Positions 1-10,742 of a stretch of DNA of 64,000 bases are shown piece by piece. The number at the start of each line of letters is the position of its first letter. The stretch's first letter is position 1. The notes under the pieces are model-generated. The model worked only from the letters and a program-made list of their open reading frames with translations. It was not told the origin of the DNA and did not search any database. Both the position numbers and the translations under genes were made by a program. The stretch is from Epinephelus fuscoguttatus (Eukaryota > Chordata > Actinopteri > Perciformes > Serranidae): contig NC_064760.1 of the NCBI RefSeq assembly GCF_011397635.1, forward strand, positions 30,682,856 to 30,746,855, read 5' to 3'.

Positions 1-220
1 GATTCTCTGTCCATTTCTAGCCACGCCTCCACCTGCTACCTAGCATCTTAGCAGGGGTCACCAGGTCTGGAGGGATTATTGAAAGTAGAGCATATGGCAG
101 TGCAGCTTATGGTTGTGTGGTTGTCCAATGAAAGGCAATGTGATGAAGTTAAGATGCTGGGAGAGTGTGATCGTAATCCACCAACTACTTCAGATGCTCA
201 TGTTTTTGTTTGCTTTTTAG

Positions 221-3115
221 GTCCATGACTATTTACGTGGAAAACTTTGTTCTCTGTATGAGAATGACTGCATCTTCGACAAGTTTGAGTGTGTCTGGAA
301 TGGATCAGACAGGTACGATTTATTTACTTCCATCCATCCATGCATGCATTTATCTAGCTTAATAACCCTTTGCTCTCCTCTGCTCCTCCTCAGCGTCATA
401 ATGACCGGCTCCTACAACAATTTCTTCCGAATGTTTGACCGAAACACCAAACGTGACGTCACACTGGAGGCGTCCAGGGAGAACAGCAAACCCAGAGCCA
501 TTCTCAAGCCTCGCAAGGTACAGTACTGCTCATCAGTACAAGTCATACCTACCATACACTAAGACTTTGAAAGACTTTTAAAAGAACTAAGTTAAAATAT
601 TACACCAAACTCCCTTTAAGAAATATGACGTTTTAACAATTCTCTACATGTCTGCAAAAACACATAGCTTTAGAAATGCAAGATAAAAGACGTCATTTGT
701 CGACAGTATTCTTATCACATCGGCGTCAATATAATCTATAAAAATAAACTGTATTTGTGTACAAACTACATCGTTGATTTTGTTGCTACAACTTGCTACC
801 AGCCTCCGTTGTTTAGCAGCAATATTTTAGCGTGACAGGGAATGGGAATGAGAGGCAAAACATTTCAGAAATTGAGATTTCTCACTAAAATTAGTGCTGA
901 CTGGTGGATCAGATACGCTCTGATTAAACACAGACTCCTGTTCCCTTCACAAACGCACCAGTATCAAACATTCCACAAACTGACTATGGAGGCCTGAGCG
1001 TGTCAGCTAATAACAACTGAAACTAATTTTGTGTAATTATGATACATAATATTACAAGTAAACATTTGACTTTGCTACACATATAATTGCTGTATAACTG
1101 ACCCTGTTAGATTTAAGTATTTCCTGTCTGAAAAGGAGTAGGAAGCGAATACTTATTGACTCCTACCCCCTTTTTTATATTTCATCAATGAACTTAATAT
1201 TAAACACAAATATTCCCACTTGCCATCCCAGTGTTCACCATACACACCTTGATCAAGTCAAATGTCACTGAACTTCACTATTTGCCTCAGCCAAGACTTA
1301 AACCTTACAACAATATTAAACATGTTTGAATGTGTCGGAACATCAAGAGGAGAAAAAGACAGCTCACACTGAGTTATATGACCACGTTATATCAACTAAG
1401 CATGCATCAGCGGAGTTAAAAAACACTCAAGATTTTATTCCGACTTTGGATATTTGTCAACCATAGCGAAACAGCAATAGCAATTGGTGTGAGGCTGACA
1501 TTACCTGATATCTGGAATACCTAGGTTTAAGGCAGCTGGATTTGAATATTGTCAGAGTATTTCTATGAGTGAGGAAAATGTTAGATGCCTCCACTTGGCT
1601 TCAGATTAGCATTTTTAGATATCCTGATAACTCGGAATCATCATAGGTAAGCTACCATATTATTATTATTATTATTGTTATTATTAATAATAATAAAATA
1701 TTACTAGATATACTTTATTAATCCCTGAGGGAATTTTTTTTTTCCACTCTGTTGTTATATACACGCAAATACAAAATACGCACGTGCACAAACAGGGCCT
1801 ATACATGGATGAAACAGAGAAGTGTCGGAGCAAGGGGGCTGCCTTGGACAGGTGCCCCGAGCTGTTGGGCTTAAGTGCCTTGCTCAAGGGCACATCGGCA
1901 GTGCCTAGGAGGTGAACTGACACCTCTCCAGCTACCAGTCCATGCGCCATACTTGTTCCATTGGGACTTAAATTGGCGACCCTTGCCAAATCTCTATTTA
2001 CTGAGCTATATGATATTATATGTTATCTAAGTTTAAGTTTTTTTACTTTATTAATCCCCGAGGGGAAATTCAGTGTTTTCACTCTTGCTTGTCAATTACA
2101 CACAGGTCCGAACACACACATGCACAAACAAACCTATACATGCACAAAGTGGAGAGATGTCAGAGTGAGGTTGGGGGTTCAGTGCCTTGCTCAAGGGCAC
2201 CTCAGCAGTGCCCAGGAGGTGAACTGGCACCACTTCAGCCACCAGTCCACGCTCCATATTTTGGTCCAGACGGGCAAACAGGCAGCCCTCCGGTTCCCAA
2301 CCCAAGTCCCTATGGGCTGAGCTACTGCCGCCCCCTAGAAACTGAATATCAAAAAACATCTGCATTAAATTGTACAAATGGAATATAAAAGTTTTTCTTA
2401 AGTAGAAGACAGTTGGATACCTCCGCATTAGATGTTTGGTTTCTTTTGTTCTCTTCACATCATTTCTCCCCACAGAAAACAGACCAGTTGGGCTTGTAAA
2501 CGTACACAAAGTGAAGCAGGTTAAAACTGCGGCAATCAATATTTTAAATGTACAATGGGTCAAATGACTGTGTAATGTGAAAGGGGTCACTCAAAGTGGT
2601 GAACCCACAGAGAATTATCACCTGACGTTGATGTTCCCCTCAGTTCATCTGAGCATTTTAGCCCATTGTTTTAATTTTATGGCCTTTACCGTCGTAGTTC
2701 ACACTCTGAGTGGCTAAAAAAACATGACCCCAAATGAATGCTAATTTTGCTGCGTGTCTCCTGAATGTGAAAATAGTTTGCTAACGTATGTTCCATATCT
2801 ACTTTATAGGGTGATATTGTGTCAGTGTTGCATTTCACAGCCTGCCCCCAAGTGGGCAAAAATAAATAAATACTGCTTTAACATCACTAAAATCAGTGCT
2901 AATTTATGCTGTGCACACTCATATTTTAACGCCTCTTTATCCCTCCTGTTGTCCTCCAGGTGTGTGTGGGTGGGAAGCGCCGTAAGGACGAGATCAGTGT
3001 GGACAGCCTAGACTTCAGCAAGAAGATCCTTCACACTACGTGGCACCCGCATGAGAACATCATTGCTGTAGCGGCCACCAACAACCTCTACATCTTTCAA
3101 GACAAGGTCAACTAA
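221..3115 (+). CDS. ppp2r2b: PP2A regulatory subunit B beta, last three coding exons (5' part outside window)
   Basis: Regulatory B55-type subunit of protein phosphatase 2A, a WD40 propeller that directs the A/C core dimer to substrates. Three coding exons can be placed: 221-312 (92 nt, starts [16 protein letters not shown], ends in phase 2), 394-517 (124 nt, [20 protein letters not shown]) and 2960-3115 (156 nt, ending [13 protein letters not shown] then TAA). AG acceptors and GT donors flank each exon and the phases join without a break. Together they give the last propeller blades and the C-terminus. The [21 protein letters not shown] stretch fits the beta paralogue better than alpha (CASGKRKK) or gamma (which continues beyond DKVN), as recalled from the mammalian proteins. 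gpr151 directly downstream is the mammalian arrangement and supports this. Paralogue choice is inference; family membership is not in doubt. Confidence 0.93.
1706..2013 (-). repeat. tRNA-derived SINE, degenerate head (ppp2r2b intron)
   Basis: Minus-strand copy of the same family as the next entry. It has the tail motif (here ACTTTATTAATCCC on the plus strand), the middle GTGCCTTGCTCAAGGGCAC motif, and a decayed tRNA-like head near 1985-2013. An ATT/AAT microsatellite (about 1662-1697) abuts its tail. Confidence 0.7.
2044..2335 (-). repeat. Near-complete tRNA-derived SINE (ppp2r2b intron)
   Basis: Read on the minus strand it begins with a tRNA-like head, GGCGGCAGTAGCTCAG (A box region), then GGGTTGGGAACCGG, followed by the shared GTGCCCTTGAGCAAGGCAC body, and ends in the LINE-like tail GGGGATTAATAAAG. 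The copy just upstream is in the same orientation about 30 bases away, and a third, headless copy lies at 18303-18532. The family type (tRNA head plus an L2-like tail) is inference from these motifs. Confidence 0.8.
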
Positions 3116-4985
3116 AGGGCAATCTGCCCATGCTGACCCCTGACCCCCACATGCAAAGGGGCTGCAGGGAGAGCTAGAGTTGGAGAAAGAGAGAGATGAA
3201 GCCGGTATCTACATCCTTCTCCTCCTCTCCCTATGTCTTGTTGCTGCTGGTCTTGAAATGGTCTTGCCGCTCTGCTGGGGGAGGTGAAGAGATGAGTGTC
3301 CAGTGACTGAACTGCGGACGAATTTTGGGAAGCAGGAAATTGAAACAACCTGGATAACGCGCAAGGAAAAAGGTTCCTTGAAATCAAGAATGGACTTTCA
3401 TTCTTCAGTTTGACTTCTAATTTAATTTATTTAGCCATGTGGACACCTGGAGAAGTGAATCCTGTGCAAGAAGAGGATTGCTGCATGAGTGACATGATGT
3501 AGCAGCCGTCCGGACCCTGCAGGAAGGGGCTGGATGTGGGTACACTGAACACAAAGTAGAGCACACAGACAGAAACCTTGCTTACATGATGGTGGCTCAT
3601 TGTCATGTAGCAACAGTGCCCCCTCTCTGCCACTCTGCTCATGCTCCAGTGCATGTGATCAACCCTGCGGCCTCTAACTGAGGCGGCGTTTCGGGCAGTT
3701 CAACCTGCTGCAGAAATCCTACAAAAAGAAGAAGAGACTGTTAATCTCTGACCCCAGAAACTGAGAGGTCTCTCTGCCTGTGACACAAACGTGGTCAGTC
3801 TTTCTAGTACCGATTCTGTGTCTCCCTGGGGAGACTGCTGTAGTCTGTAATGTGAATGAAGCCCTTCCAGGCTGTGTCAATGGTTTTATTTAATGCTGTT
3901 GTTTTATTGAGTCCTTCGCTCGGTCAATGAGTCTGTTTAGAAGCTGTGGTGCCTTCTTTTGGTATGTGGGGGTTTGATGTAGTGGGAGCGGGAGGGGGGA
4001 GGGGACTGAGTACAAGGCAGGAGTGTGAATGTTTCAAATGAAATGTTAACTTAGAAATTTTTCTTTTGATTTATTTTTTCTCTTTCTCTTTAAAGAAAAA
4101 CAAAAAAAGCTCCACTGACGTCCCAAGTGGAAAAAAAGTGCTTGAAGCGATGTAGTCATGATTACATTATAGCACCGGCTACTTTGCTTGTGAGTTCTGG
4201 GGAGGACGCTGTGATATGTACAAAGTAATTGTTGCTCTTATCACATTGCAGTCAGTCTGATGTCATCAGTTTGCAAGAGACACGACAAAGCCACATTAAA
4301 TTTTGTTTTGCAAAATCCCTGTTGGACAAAAAAACCCTCCTTTTTACCTTATTTGGATTGTTCTGAAAATGATCTGTAGATGGTAGAACCGTAAACTTTT
4401 CATGTCGAATTATTGAACTTGAGATTTCTTGGCGTAACATAATGCTAGCATAGCTCTTTTTGCATGTGTTGGATCTGATTCTGATGAAACCGACAGCCTG
4501 CATATAGATATCTGAACATCTACAGATCATCTGAGGCACTATGCAAGTAAAATATTTGGCTTTCTCCAGAAGTAGCGAGTTTTAAAAGAAGGTTTGATTT
4601 AAGATCGCTGCAGTGCCTGTCCACGTTCCTTGTCTTGTAGAAGATGGGTGACGCGGAGCAGTAGCAGGTTCGTATTTTGGCGCACGGCTCTGACCGGTTT
4701 GGAGGCCCTCATTTGTGTCAGATTTGTTTTAAGAGCCAACTCCCTTAAAGAAAAGCAGTCAAAGGTCTAAATGAACTCTGTGAAATCAGGGAATTATTAA
4801 GTGTGATTCCGTTCAACAGTAATGTCTTCTAAACAACCTCCTTTGTGACACTTCTAATTGAAACAAAAAAAAAACTTTTATAGCTCAGAATGTATTGAAA
4901 TGCAATTAATTACCATGCAGTCTTTATGCTTACTGGACTTTCTTTGAATAAAAAAGAATAAAGATGTGCAAGTTCAAAGCCTGCG
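3116..4985 (+). other. ppp2r2b: ppp2r2b 3' UTR
   Basis: Non-coding sequence runs from the TAA stop to a double AATAAA (4947-4952 and 4957-4962) followed by a TG-rich stretch (TGCGTTGTTGG), the usual layout of a cleavage site. No interspersed repeat was recognised inside it, unlike the DNA just after it. The end point is an estimate from the signal position. Confidence 0.7.
4947..4962 (+). terminator. Two overlapping-range poly(A) signals of ppp2r2b
   Basis: AATAAA occurs at 4947-4952 and again at 4957-4962 on the gene strand, with a GT-rich element about 20 bases further on. This is the only strong signal cluster between the stop codon and the repeat that starts near 5016. Confidence 0.7.
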
Positions 4986-5015
4986 TTGTTGGACCTCCTC
5001 TGTTAATGCTGCTGA

Positions 5016-5975
5016 CTTAAAGCTACACCTGATAACTTTTATATAAAATAACTTTTTGTCATATTTGCTGAAACCACTACATCCACACAGAACTGTACAA
5101 ATAGAATTAATGATGTTCCTCCAGCTACTTTATAGTGCTTCTAATGGCATTTGCAAGAATCTACTGGGTCTGAAGGAAAACACATTTTGACATGTTATAG
5201 TAGGAAAAGCACAGGTGTGTTCACTTGCATTTAGGGAGACCCTGATACTGTGCATGCTGGCTTACATGAATAGGTACTGGGACACTAAATGGAACTAAGC
5301 CATTGTGAACTTCATCAGTTTTGCCTGTGGTTTTTCTACTATGACAAGTTAAAATGTCTGCTGTGAAAAAGATCCATTTCTCTTGAACACCGGTCAAAAT
5401 GTCAAAATAGGAAGCGCTGATCAAATATGAATCAAGATTCTGTTCAGAAATACTTCATTGATCCCCAAGGGGAAATTGTTCATTATTATGTTATTGCATT
5501 TCTCATCTCAAATGTTTTCAGAGGCATATTTTAGTGTACTGTTTAGCTGTAAAATGAGAAAGTTGGTCCGGCTGGCAGGCAGTGCTTGGTACTCCATATA
5601 ACTGCATAAAACATGGCAGCTGGGTCACAAAGGTTATCATTTTACATCCAAACAGTACACTAAGTATGTTTCTGAAAACATCTGAGGCAAGAAATATGTA
5701 ATGCATTTGCAGGATCTTGACTCATATTTGAGCAGCACTGCCTAGTTTGACAGTTTGACCACAGTTCCTAGGGACATGACATGATGGACAGCTACATTAG
5801 AGACTTCTCAGCTCTGATTGGTTGTTTTCTCTCAGCTGCAGTGGATTCTTGTAAATGCCACTAGAACACTATGAGGAGGCAGAGAGACATGCTGTTTTTT
5901 TGTCTAATGTTCTATAGTGTGGATATAGTGACAATTTCAACAGATATTATCAAACTTACCAGCTACACCTTCAAA
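5016..5975. mobile_element. Foldback (MITE-like) element with long imperfect inverted repeats
   Basis: The two halves of this stretch are imperfect reverse complements. GGCATTTGCAAGAATCTACTG (5150s) matches the complement of CAGTGGATTCTTGTAAATGCC (5840s). GATCAAATATGAATCAAGAT (5418-5437) matches the complement of ATCTTGACTCATATTTGAGC (about 5716-5735). The innermost arms are TAGTGTACTGTTTAGCTGTAAA and its inverse near 5640-5665. A short SINE-tail fragment (TTCATTGATCCCCAAGG, about 5453-5490) interrupts the left arm only. Outer ends are approximate because they have diverged. No transposase was seen. Confidence 0.7.
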
Positions 5976-6020
5976 TTGAATGTATTATAGCGAATGATAC
6001 CTTGCTGCCTGTGGTGTAAT

Positions 6021-6035
6021 GGCGCCCTCTTGTGG
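6021..6035 (-). promoter_or_regulatory. Candidate CTCF motif between ppp2r2b and gpr151
   Basis: GGCGCCCTCTTGTGG closely matches the reverse complement of the CTCF core (CCACNAGRKGGCGCC type). It lies in the roughly 1.9 kb between the ppp2r2b 3' end and gpr151, about 45 bases beyond a foldback repeat, so it could have been brought in by a repeat. Motif match only. Confidence 0.3.
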
Positions 6036-6581
6036 ATGAAGAGAGACATGTGAAGGCAATCTAGCTGCTGAAAAAAGAAAAAAAAGGTAGGGAAGATCAT
6101 TTTCATCAGTTGGACACAGTTGGTGGTTGATTTCAAATAACTAGCCACAGTCACAATTTTCTTAATTTCTTTAAATTATTCATGTTTATTCATATTATAC
6201 TGATGTAACATTGTAAGAGTAGAAATCCAGCATCCAGCTGAAGGTTGCTGATCTATGCAGCTCATACAACAAAGGACAGAATCCATCTGGATTGCTGTTG
6301 GATGCTTCAGATGTTAGAGTTCATGTACTGTTTGTGACAAATCCAAAAATGCCTTAGCTATAATAAGAAAAACACATTTCACAAGCAATTAAGCGTCCGT
6401 ATCTCTTAGAAAACCTGACTGTAACGATTACTTACTCACAAACATTTACACAAATTACAAATCTAATACATTCATCTGTCGTACTGTGCACATTATGCAG
6501 AGTTTTTCTAATTGGCCCCGTGAGGCTGTAGTCGACGCACATTTTGTCAGCTGGGACAGCAGCTGTCAATCAAACTGCATC

Positions 6582-6588
6582 TTTATAA
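6582..6588 (+). promoter_or_regulatory. TATA-like box upstream of gpr151
   Basis: TTTATAA lies 280 bases before the gpr151 ATG, flanked by CAGCTG E-box cores on both sides (about 6559 and 6591). No other clear core promoter was seen nearby. The start site and any upstream exon cannot be fixed from sequence alone. Confidence 0.3.
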
Positions 6589-6866
6589 CCAGCTGCAGAA
6601 GCTGCATCATTGTGTCTCAGGATAAACCCAGGGACAGACAAGAGCTCCACTGTGACTATTGATCGTCAATCGATGCCTTCTCTGATGCTAATACTCCAAC
6701 AGGTTTAGATTTAGAGTGAGAGTGTTGCTAGATATATTAATTCTCTCTTTCGAGCACTTCAGTCTTTGGAAATCTTCGACCCAGAACCTCTTTTCTTCTT
6801 CTCCTGGCTGCCTTTTACTTTTCTCATCTTTTCTTCTCGCATCAGCTCGCCATCCTTTTGGAAAAG

Positions 6867-8186
6867 ATGGATACGTTGAGTGGGAACAACGCCACAGTGG
6901 TGAACAGCTCCATTGACAAGTGGCCATTCAACGAACGTGGCTCATACCAACACCTGGACCCCAGGGAGCTTAGGGTCCTGGTACCGGCTATTCTGGGAGT
7001 CATCTGTGTCTTGGGTATGGCTTGTAATCTCACTGCGATGGTCATCTTGTTCTCCAACGCTCATAGAGGCAAACTATCTCTCATCAACTCCCTCATCTTC
7101 AACCTGATGTTTGCAGACGGGCTGGTGCTGTTGTTCACGGTGCCATTCAGGGCTGCCGCCTACTCCAAAGCTAGCTGGAATCTGGGCTGGGTGGTCTGCA
7201 AGACGGCCGACTGGTTCCTCCAGTCCTGCATGGCAGCGAAGAGCTTCACAGTGGCTGTCATGGCTAAAGCGTGCTACCGCTATGTGTCCAACCCCACCAA
7301 GCAGGTGAGCATCCATCTGGGCTCCATCCTGGTGGTGTTCTTCTTTATCTGGCTGTCTGCCTGTTCTGTCACCATCCCTCACTGGCTGTTTGCCACGCTG
7401 CAGAGAGAGATCCGCGGGTTGGTGTGTGTGCTGGTTGTTCCTCCTGAAGCCCGGGACTTCATGGCTGTGTACGTCAAAGCATACCCCCTGGGGGTCTACT
7501 GTGCACCTCTTAGCTTTGCCCTCATGTATTTTTGGAGGGCTTATGGCCAGTGCCAGCGTCGCTCCAGTAAAACACAGAACCTACGCACACAGATCAGATC
7601 CAGGAAGCTCACGTTGATGCTGTTCAGCCTGACCGTGGCCATGGCTATTCTCTGGCTTCCACAGTGGGTGGTTTGGGTTTGGGAGCGTCATATAGCAGAG
7701 AAAGAAATCGAAGGAGCTCAGCCTCTCGTCTCCTCTCTTCCCCCTCTTCTAACCCTCTCTGCTCAGCTGCTCACCTTCTCTCTGTCCCTGGTGAACCCTC
7801 TCATTGTCCTCTCTCTCTCCGAGGAGTTCAGAGAGGGCTACAGGGGGCTGTGGAGGCGCCTCACCCTGCGCAAGCAACCTCCCCCAAAGCCAAAACCGGG
7901 ACCTCACAACCCTACAACTCTCCAGTCGCCTTGCCCCAGACCAGAGACTTCTGGCCAGCCTGGTGGGGAGAGGAGCCTTCGATCCAACTCCGTCCAGGGT
8001 CCCAGCAGAGAGGCTCAGCCCCAGCCGGAGCACGGAGGAGACAGAGAAGTAGACAGAGCGAGCCTCAAAGATGGGATTGTCTTGCCTGATGTGGAGCAGT
8101 TCTGGCATGAGAGGGAGGGTGGATCACACACAGAGGAAAACGATCCCGTGCCGTGGGAGCACCAGAACAAAGAGGGGGAAAAATAA
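6867..8186 (+). CDS. gpr151: Orphan G protein-coupled receptor GPR151, complete and intronless
   Basis: Class A GPCR of 439 aa in one exon, as in mammals (419 aa in human). GPR151 is an orphan receptor known for expression in habenular neurons. Visible features: two N-glycosylation sequons (N8-A-T, N13-S-S), seven hydrophobic segments starting near residue 36, D84 in TM2 (LMFAD), the extracellular C111 before TM3, and the intracellular SRKLTLMLFS stretch leading into TM6. The conserved C-terminal block LPDVEQFWHER followed by ENDPVPWEH is shared with the mammalian protein and settles the identity. The DRY position and the NPxxY tyrosine are non-canonical (NPLIV here). The ATG at 6867 is chosen because the frame upstream only adds a TTG. 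The tail is proline-rich and basic after TM7. Same strand as ppp2r2b, 1.9 kb downstream of it. Confidence 0.96.
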   Translation: MDTLSGNNATVVNSSIDKWPFNERGSYQHLDPRELRVLVPAILGVICVLGMACNLTAMVILFSNAHRGKLSLINSLIFNLMFADGLVLLFTVPFRAAAYSKASWNLGWVVCKTADWFLQSCMAAKSFTVAVMAKACYRYVSNPTKQVSIHLGSILVVFFFIWLSACSVTIPHWLFATLQREIRGLVCVLVVPPEARDFMAVYVKAYPLGVYCAPLSFALMYFWRAYGQCQRRSSKTQNLRTQIRSRKLTLMLFSLTVAMAILWLPQWVVWVWERHIAEKEIEGAQPLVSSLPPLLTLSAQLLTFSLSLVNPLIVLSLSEEFREGYRGLWRRLTLRKQPPPKPKPGPHNPTTLQSPCPRPETSGQPGGERSLRSNSVQGPSREAQPQPEHGGDREVDRASLKDGIVLPDVEQFWHEREGGSHTEENDPVPWEHQNKEGEK

Positions 8187-8840
8187 CAACCACCATCCAG
8201 CCGATCTTCAATACACTCCTCAGACAGCAGACAAGAGACGTGGGTTGAATGGACTCCTGAGTGCTACACCGTAAATCATTTTGTTTTCTGTCAGCTGTGT
8301 TCATGGTATTATTCAAAGGTAAGACGTGTAATCAGTTTGGAATATGAGGGTGGACTATAAATAGAGCAGTATCATTTGTATATATGATAAACATTATACA
8401 TAATGTTGTCTTTTTATTGTTTTAAAAAGGGAAGAACTACATCATAATGAGTGTAAGATGACTTTCGGTGGCTGTAAATTCAAGTTTGTGGCAATGATGA
8501 CTATGTAAATTCAATACACACTATAGCTACATATATTTTCAGTGTAGCGTGTGGTTAATGAACATTGTAAATTACAGTTTTCTTGAAGTATCCAGACACA
8601 GTACTGCCCTTTGATTAAAGTTTTAAAAGACTCGTGTGCTGCAAGACATCCTCTGGTAAAAATCTTAATTGGAGATAAATGTTAACTCTTGTGCAATCAT
8701 TGTGTATTTGGACATTGGTGATGTTGAAGTAGGCAGTTTTGAGAGAGTCTGTGCTTCCTGTTGTTGTGAGAGAGAATATTTTGTAACTATTGTGCATAAA
8801 AATGTGTTTACAATAAAGACAGTTATAAAAGTGTTGACTG
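8187..8840 (+). other. gpr151: gpr151 3' UTR
   Basis: About 650 bases of AT-rich non-coding sequence between the stop codon and a canonical AATAAA at 8812-8817, with a GT-rich stretch (GTGTTGACTGTGTGTG) following. No repeat recognised inside. Confidence 0.65.
8812..8817 (+). terminator. gpr151 poly(A) signal
   Basis: Canonical AATAAA with a GT-rich downstream element about 20 bases later. It is the first full match after the stop codon. Confidence 0.7.
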
Positions 8841-8961
8841 TGTGTGATAAAATTGTCTTGTGGTGTTAAAATAATATAGATAAGAAGTAAAATATCGACA
8901 CACACAAGCTTTTTGGTGTGTATCTGTGTTCATATCAGTCAGGAATGTTCAATCAATGACC

Positions 8962-9007
8962 CACACACAGACACAGACACAGACACACACACACACACAC
9001 ACACACA
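8962..9007. repeat. CA/CAGA microsatellite
   Basis: ACACAG units followed by pure AC dinucleotides; low-complexity simple repeat in the DNA after gpr151. Confidence 0.9.
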
Positions 9008-9019
9008 TGTACAGGAGAG

Positions 9020-9260
9020 TCTTAATGAGATGAATCAGACATCAGCGGATGGGCTCCTGCTGACATCAGGTCATTAAACATATTTTCATAAGGGCATCCA
9101 TTAGAATTGCCAAGAGTTCTAATTAGAGGTAAAGAGCTTTCGTCTGAACTCAGATGGAGACGTGTCAGTGGACTCTCCTCTGTGGGAGCCTCATATGGAA
9201 TTCTCTATTCATTGATCTGAATATGCATGATAGGTCAAAACCTCACAATTAAAGGGATAA
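9020..9260. promoter_or_regulatory. Candidate conserved non-coding element
   Basis: Non-repetitive, balanced-composition stretch rich in TAAT/ATTA homeodomain-type cores and an ATATGCAT octamer-like site (about 9222). It stands out from the repeats around it. No coding potential. Conservation is a guess that only alignment can test. Confidence 0.3.
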
Positions 9261-9990
9261 ACAACGTAAGAGGAAACTGTGGCTGAGCTAATCTGTGATC
9301 GATTTGTCCATCTGATGTAACAGTAACCCGCGTGTGCTGATCACTGCATGTAAACAACCCCACTTTTACTGTAATCAAAGATTTAAAATGGGGTTAAACA
9401 TATAAGGTTGGCATGATAAAATGTACAATGTACAAAAGAGAGTAGAAGAAAATTTTAGGATGCAGGACTTATTCCCAAGTTACCTTACACATCTTTTTAC
9501 TCCCTCCCCTCCCTTATGACATTTTCCTCTCATTAATCATTGATGTCGACCTTTTATTGCCAGAGGCAAGTACCTCAATCAGAGGAACACTTAACTATAT
9601 AACCCAGCATCAGTCCCTGGGGTAGTGACCTGGCCATAAACACCAAAGGCAAAAATCTATGCACTCATTGCTGGACCACAATTTAAATCTGCACTGTATA
9701 AAGAGAGAAATTATTAAAGGTTAGTATACAGCAATAAGTGTGAACATTATGATACTATCTTTAAATACACTATGTGACCACTATTTCCAGCTGGTGCTGC
9801 CTGACACCTCGGGCTCTGGCATTTACTCAGGTAAACGAGCCACTAAATCTGCAGTTGTGGGATTTTATCCAATTTCAGTAGAAAGGCCTGAAGCTGCTAA
9901 TCACTGGTAAACAACTGGTACAATCCAGGACGTCCCATATTTAAGACATATTAAATGTCTCTATAAGCTCCTACATGCCTGTAGTGCATG
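9261..9990. other. Intergenic DNA, nothing recognised
   Basis: No open frame of interest, no clear repeat boundary and no RNA gene seen between the candidate element and the hAT-type MITE. Confidence 0.4.
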
Positions 9991-9998
9991 AGCACAGG

Positions 9999-10734
9999 TA
10001 GGGATGGGAATTGATAGGATTTTATCGATATCAATGCCCTTATCGATTCTGCTCATCGATCCGATTCTTTATCGATTCCCTTATCGATTCCTCCTGTGAA
10101 TTAATGATATCAACTCCTGTTGTTTGTAACAACAATACATCTGCTTTCAGAACGTTTTATTATGAACCTTAAAGCCATGGTCTAGTTTAGAAAGATGATG
10201 AGAAAGATTTGAAAAAAAGCATCCCCAGCCTGAGTGTGTCAACACCATGCAGCTAGTGCAGCTAACTCAGGTGAGGCAGCTAACGCAGCTAGCCCAGCAT
10301 ATTACAACAACAAATAGCGTGCAAATCAACTCAACTGCCCTCATCTTACCATCCTTGGTGTTCCCATGAAATCCGACTACAGGAGCGGGGATGCGCCGAA
10401 GCTCTACAGTGGGCTAGCAGCTCCAGGGAGGCTAACAACAACAGCGCCCCGCCCGCTGTCCACCTGGAGTGGGGATGCGCCGAAGCTCCACAGTGAGCTA
10501 GCAGCTCCAGGGAGGCTAACAACAGCTGAAGCGAAGCTATGGTTTTGACCGCTTCTGTCTCTCCGCCATTACGTCTTCTTTGTTGTTGAACGGGCTGCTG
10601 ACTGACGAGCATAGATTCGGCATAATGAAAAGAATCGATAAGGGAATCGTTAAGCATAAAGGCTAATGATGTCGATGAATTGGACCAGTTGGAACCGGTT
10701 CTTAACAGGAACCGGTTCTCGATTCCTATCCCTA
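9999..10734. mobile_element. hAT-type MITE, complete, with 8-bp target duplication
   Basis: The element begins TAGGGATGGGAAT and ends ATTCCTATCCCTA, an inverted pair, and is flanked by identical AGCACAGG octamers at 9991-9998 and 10735-10742. An 8-bp duplication is the hAT hallmark. Sub-terminal TATCGATTC repeats occur near both ends. Inside is an 84-bp period duplication (GGGGATGCGCCGAAGCTC at about 10387 and 10471). No transposase frame; the 103-aa and 60-aa frames inside are chance or repeat-derived. Confidence 0.88.
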
Positions 10735-10742
10735 AGCACAGG

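Noticed and set aside
6858-6866. Extending gpr151 upstream to give Met-Glu-Lys before MDTLSG
   Set aside because: The codon at 6858 is TTG, not ATG. The first ATG in frame is at 6867 and fits the family N-terminus.
10346-10657. 103-aa minus-strand frame with repeated LLLASLELLAHC
   Set aside because: Lies inside the hAT-type MITE and reflects its 84-bp internal duplication.
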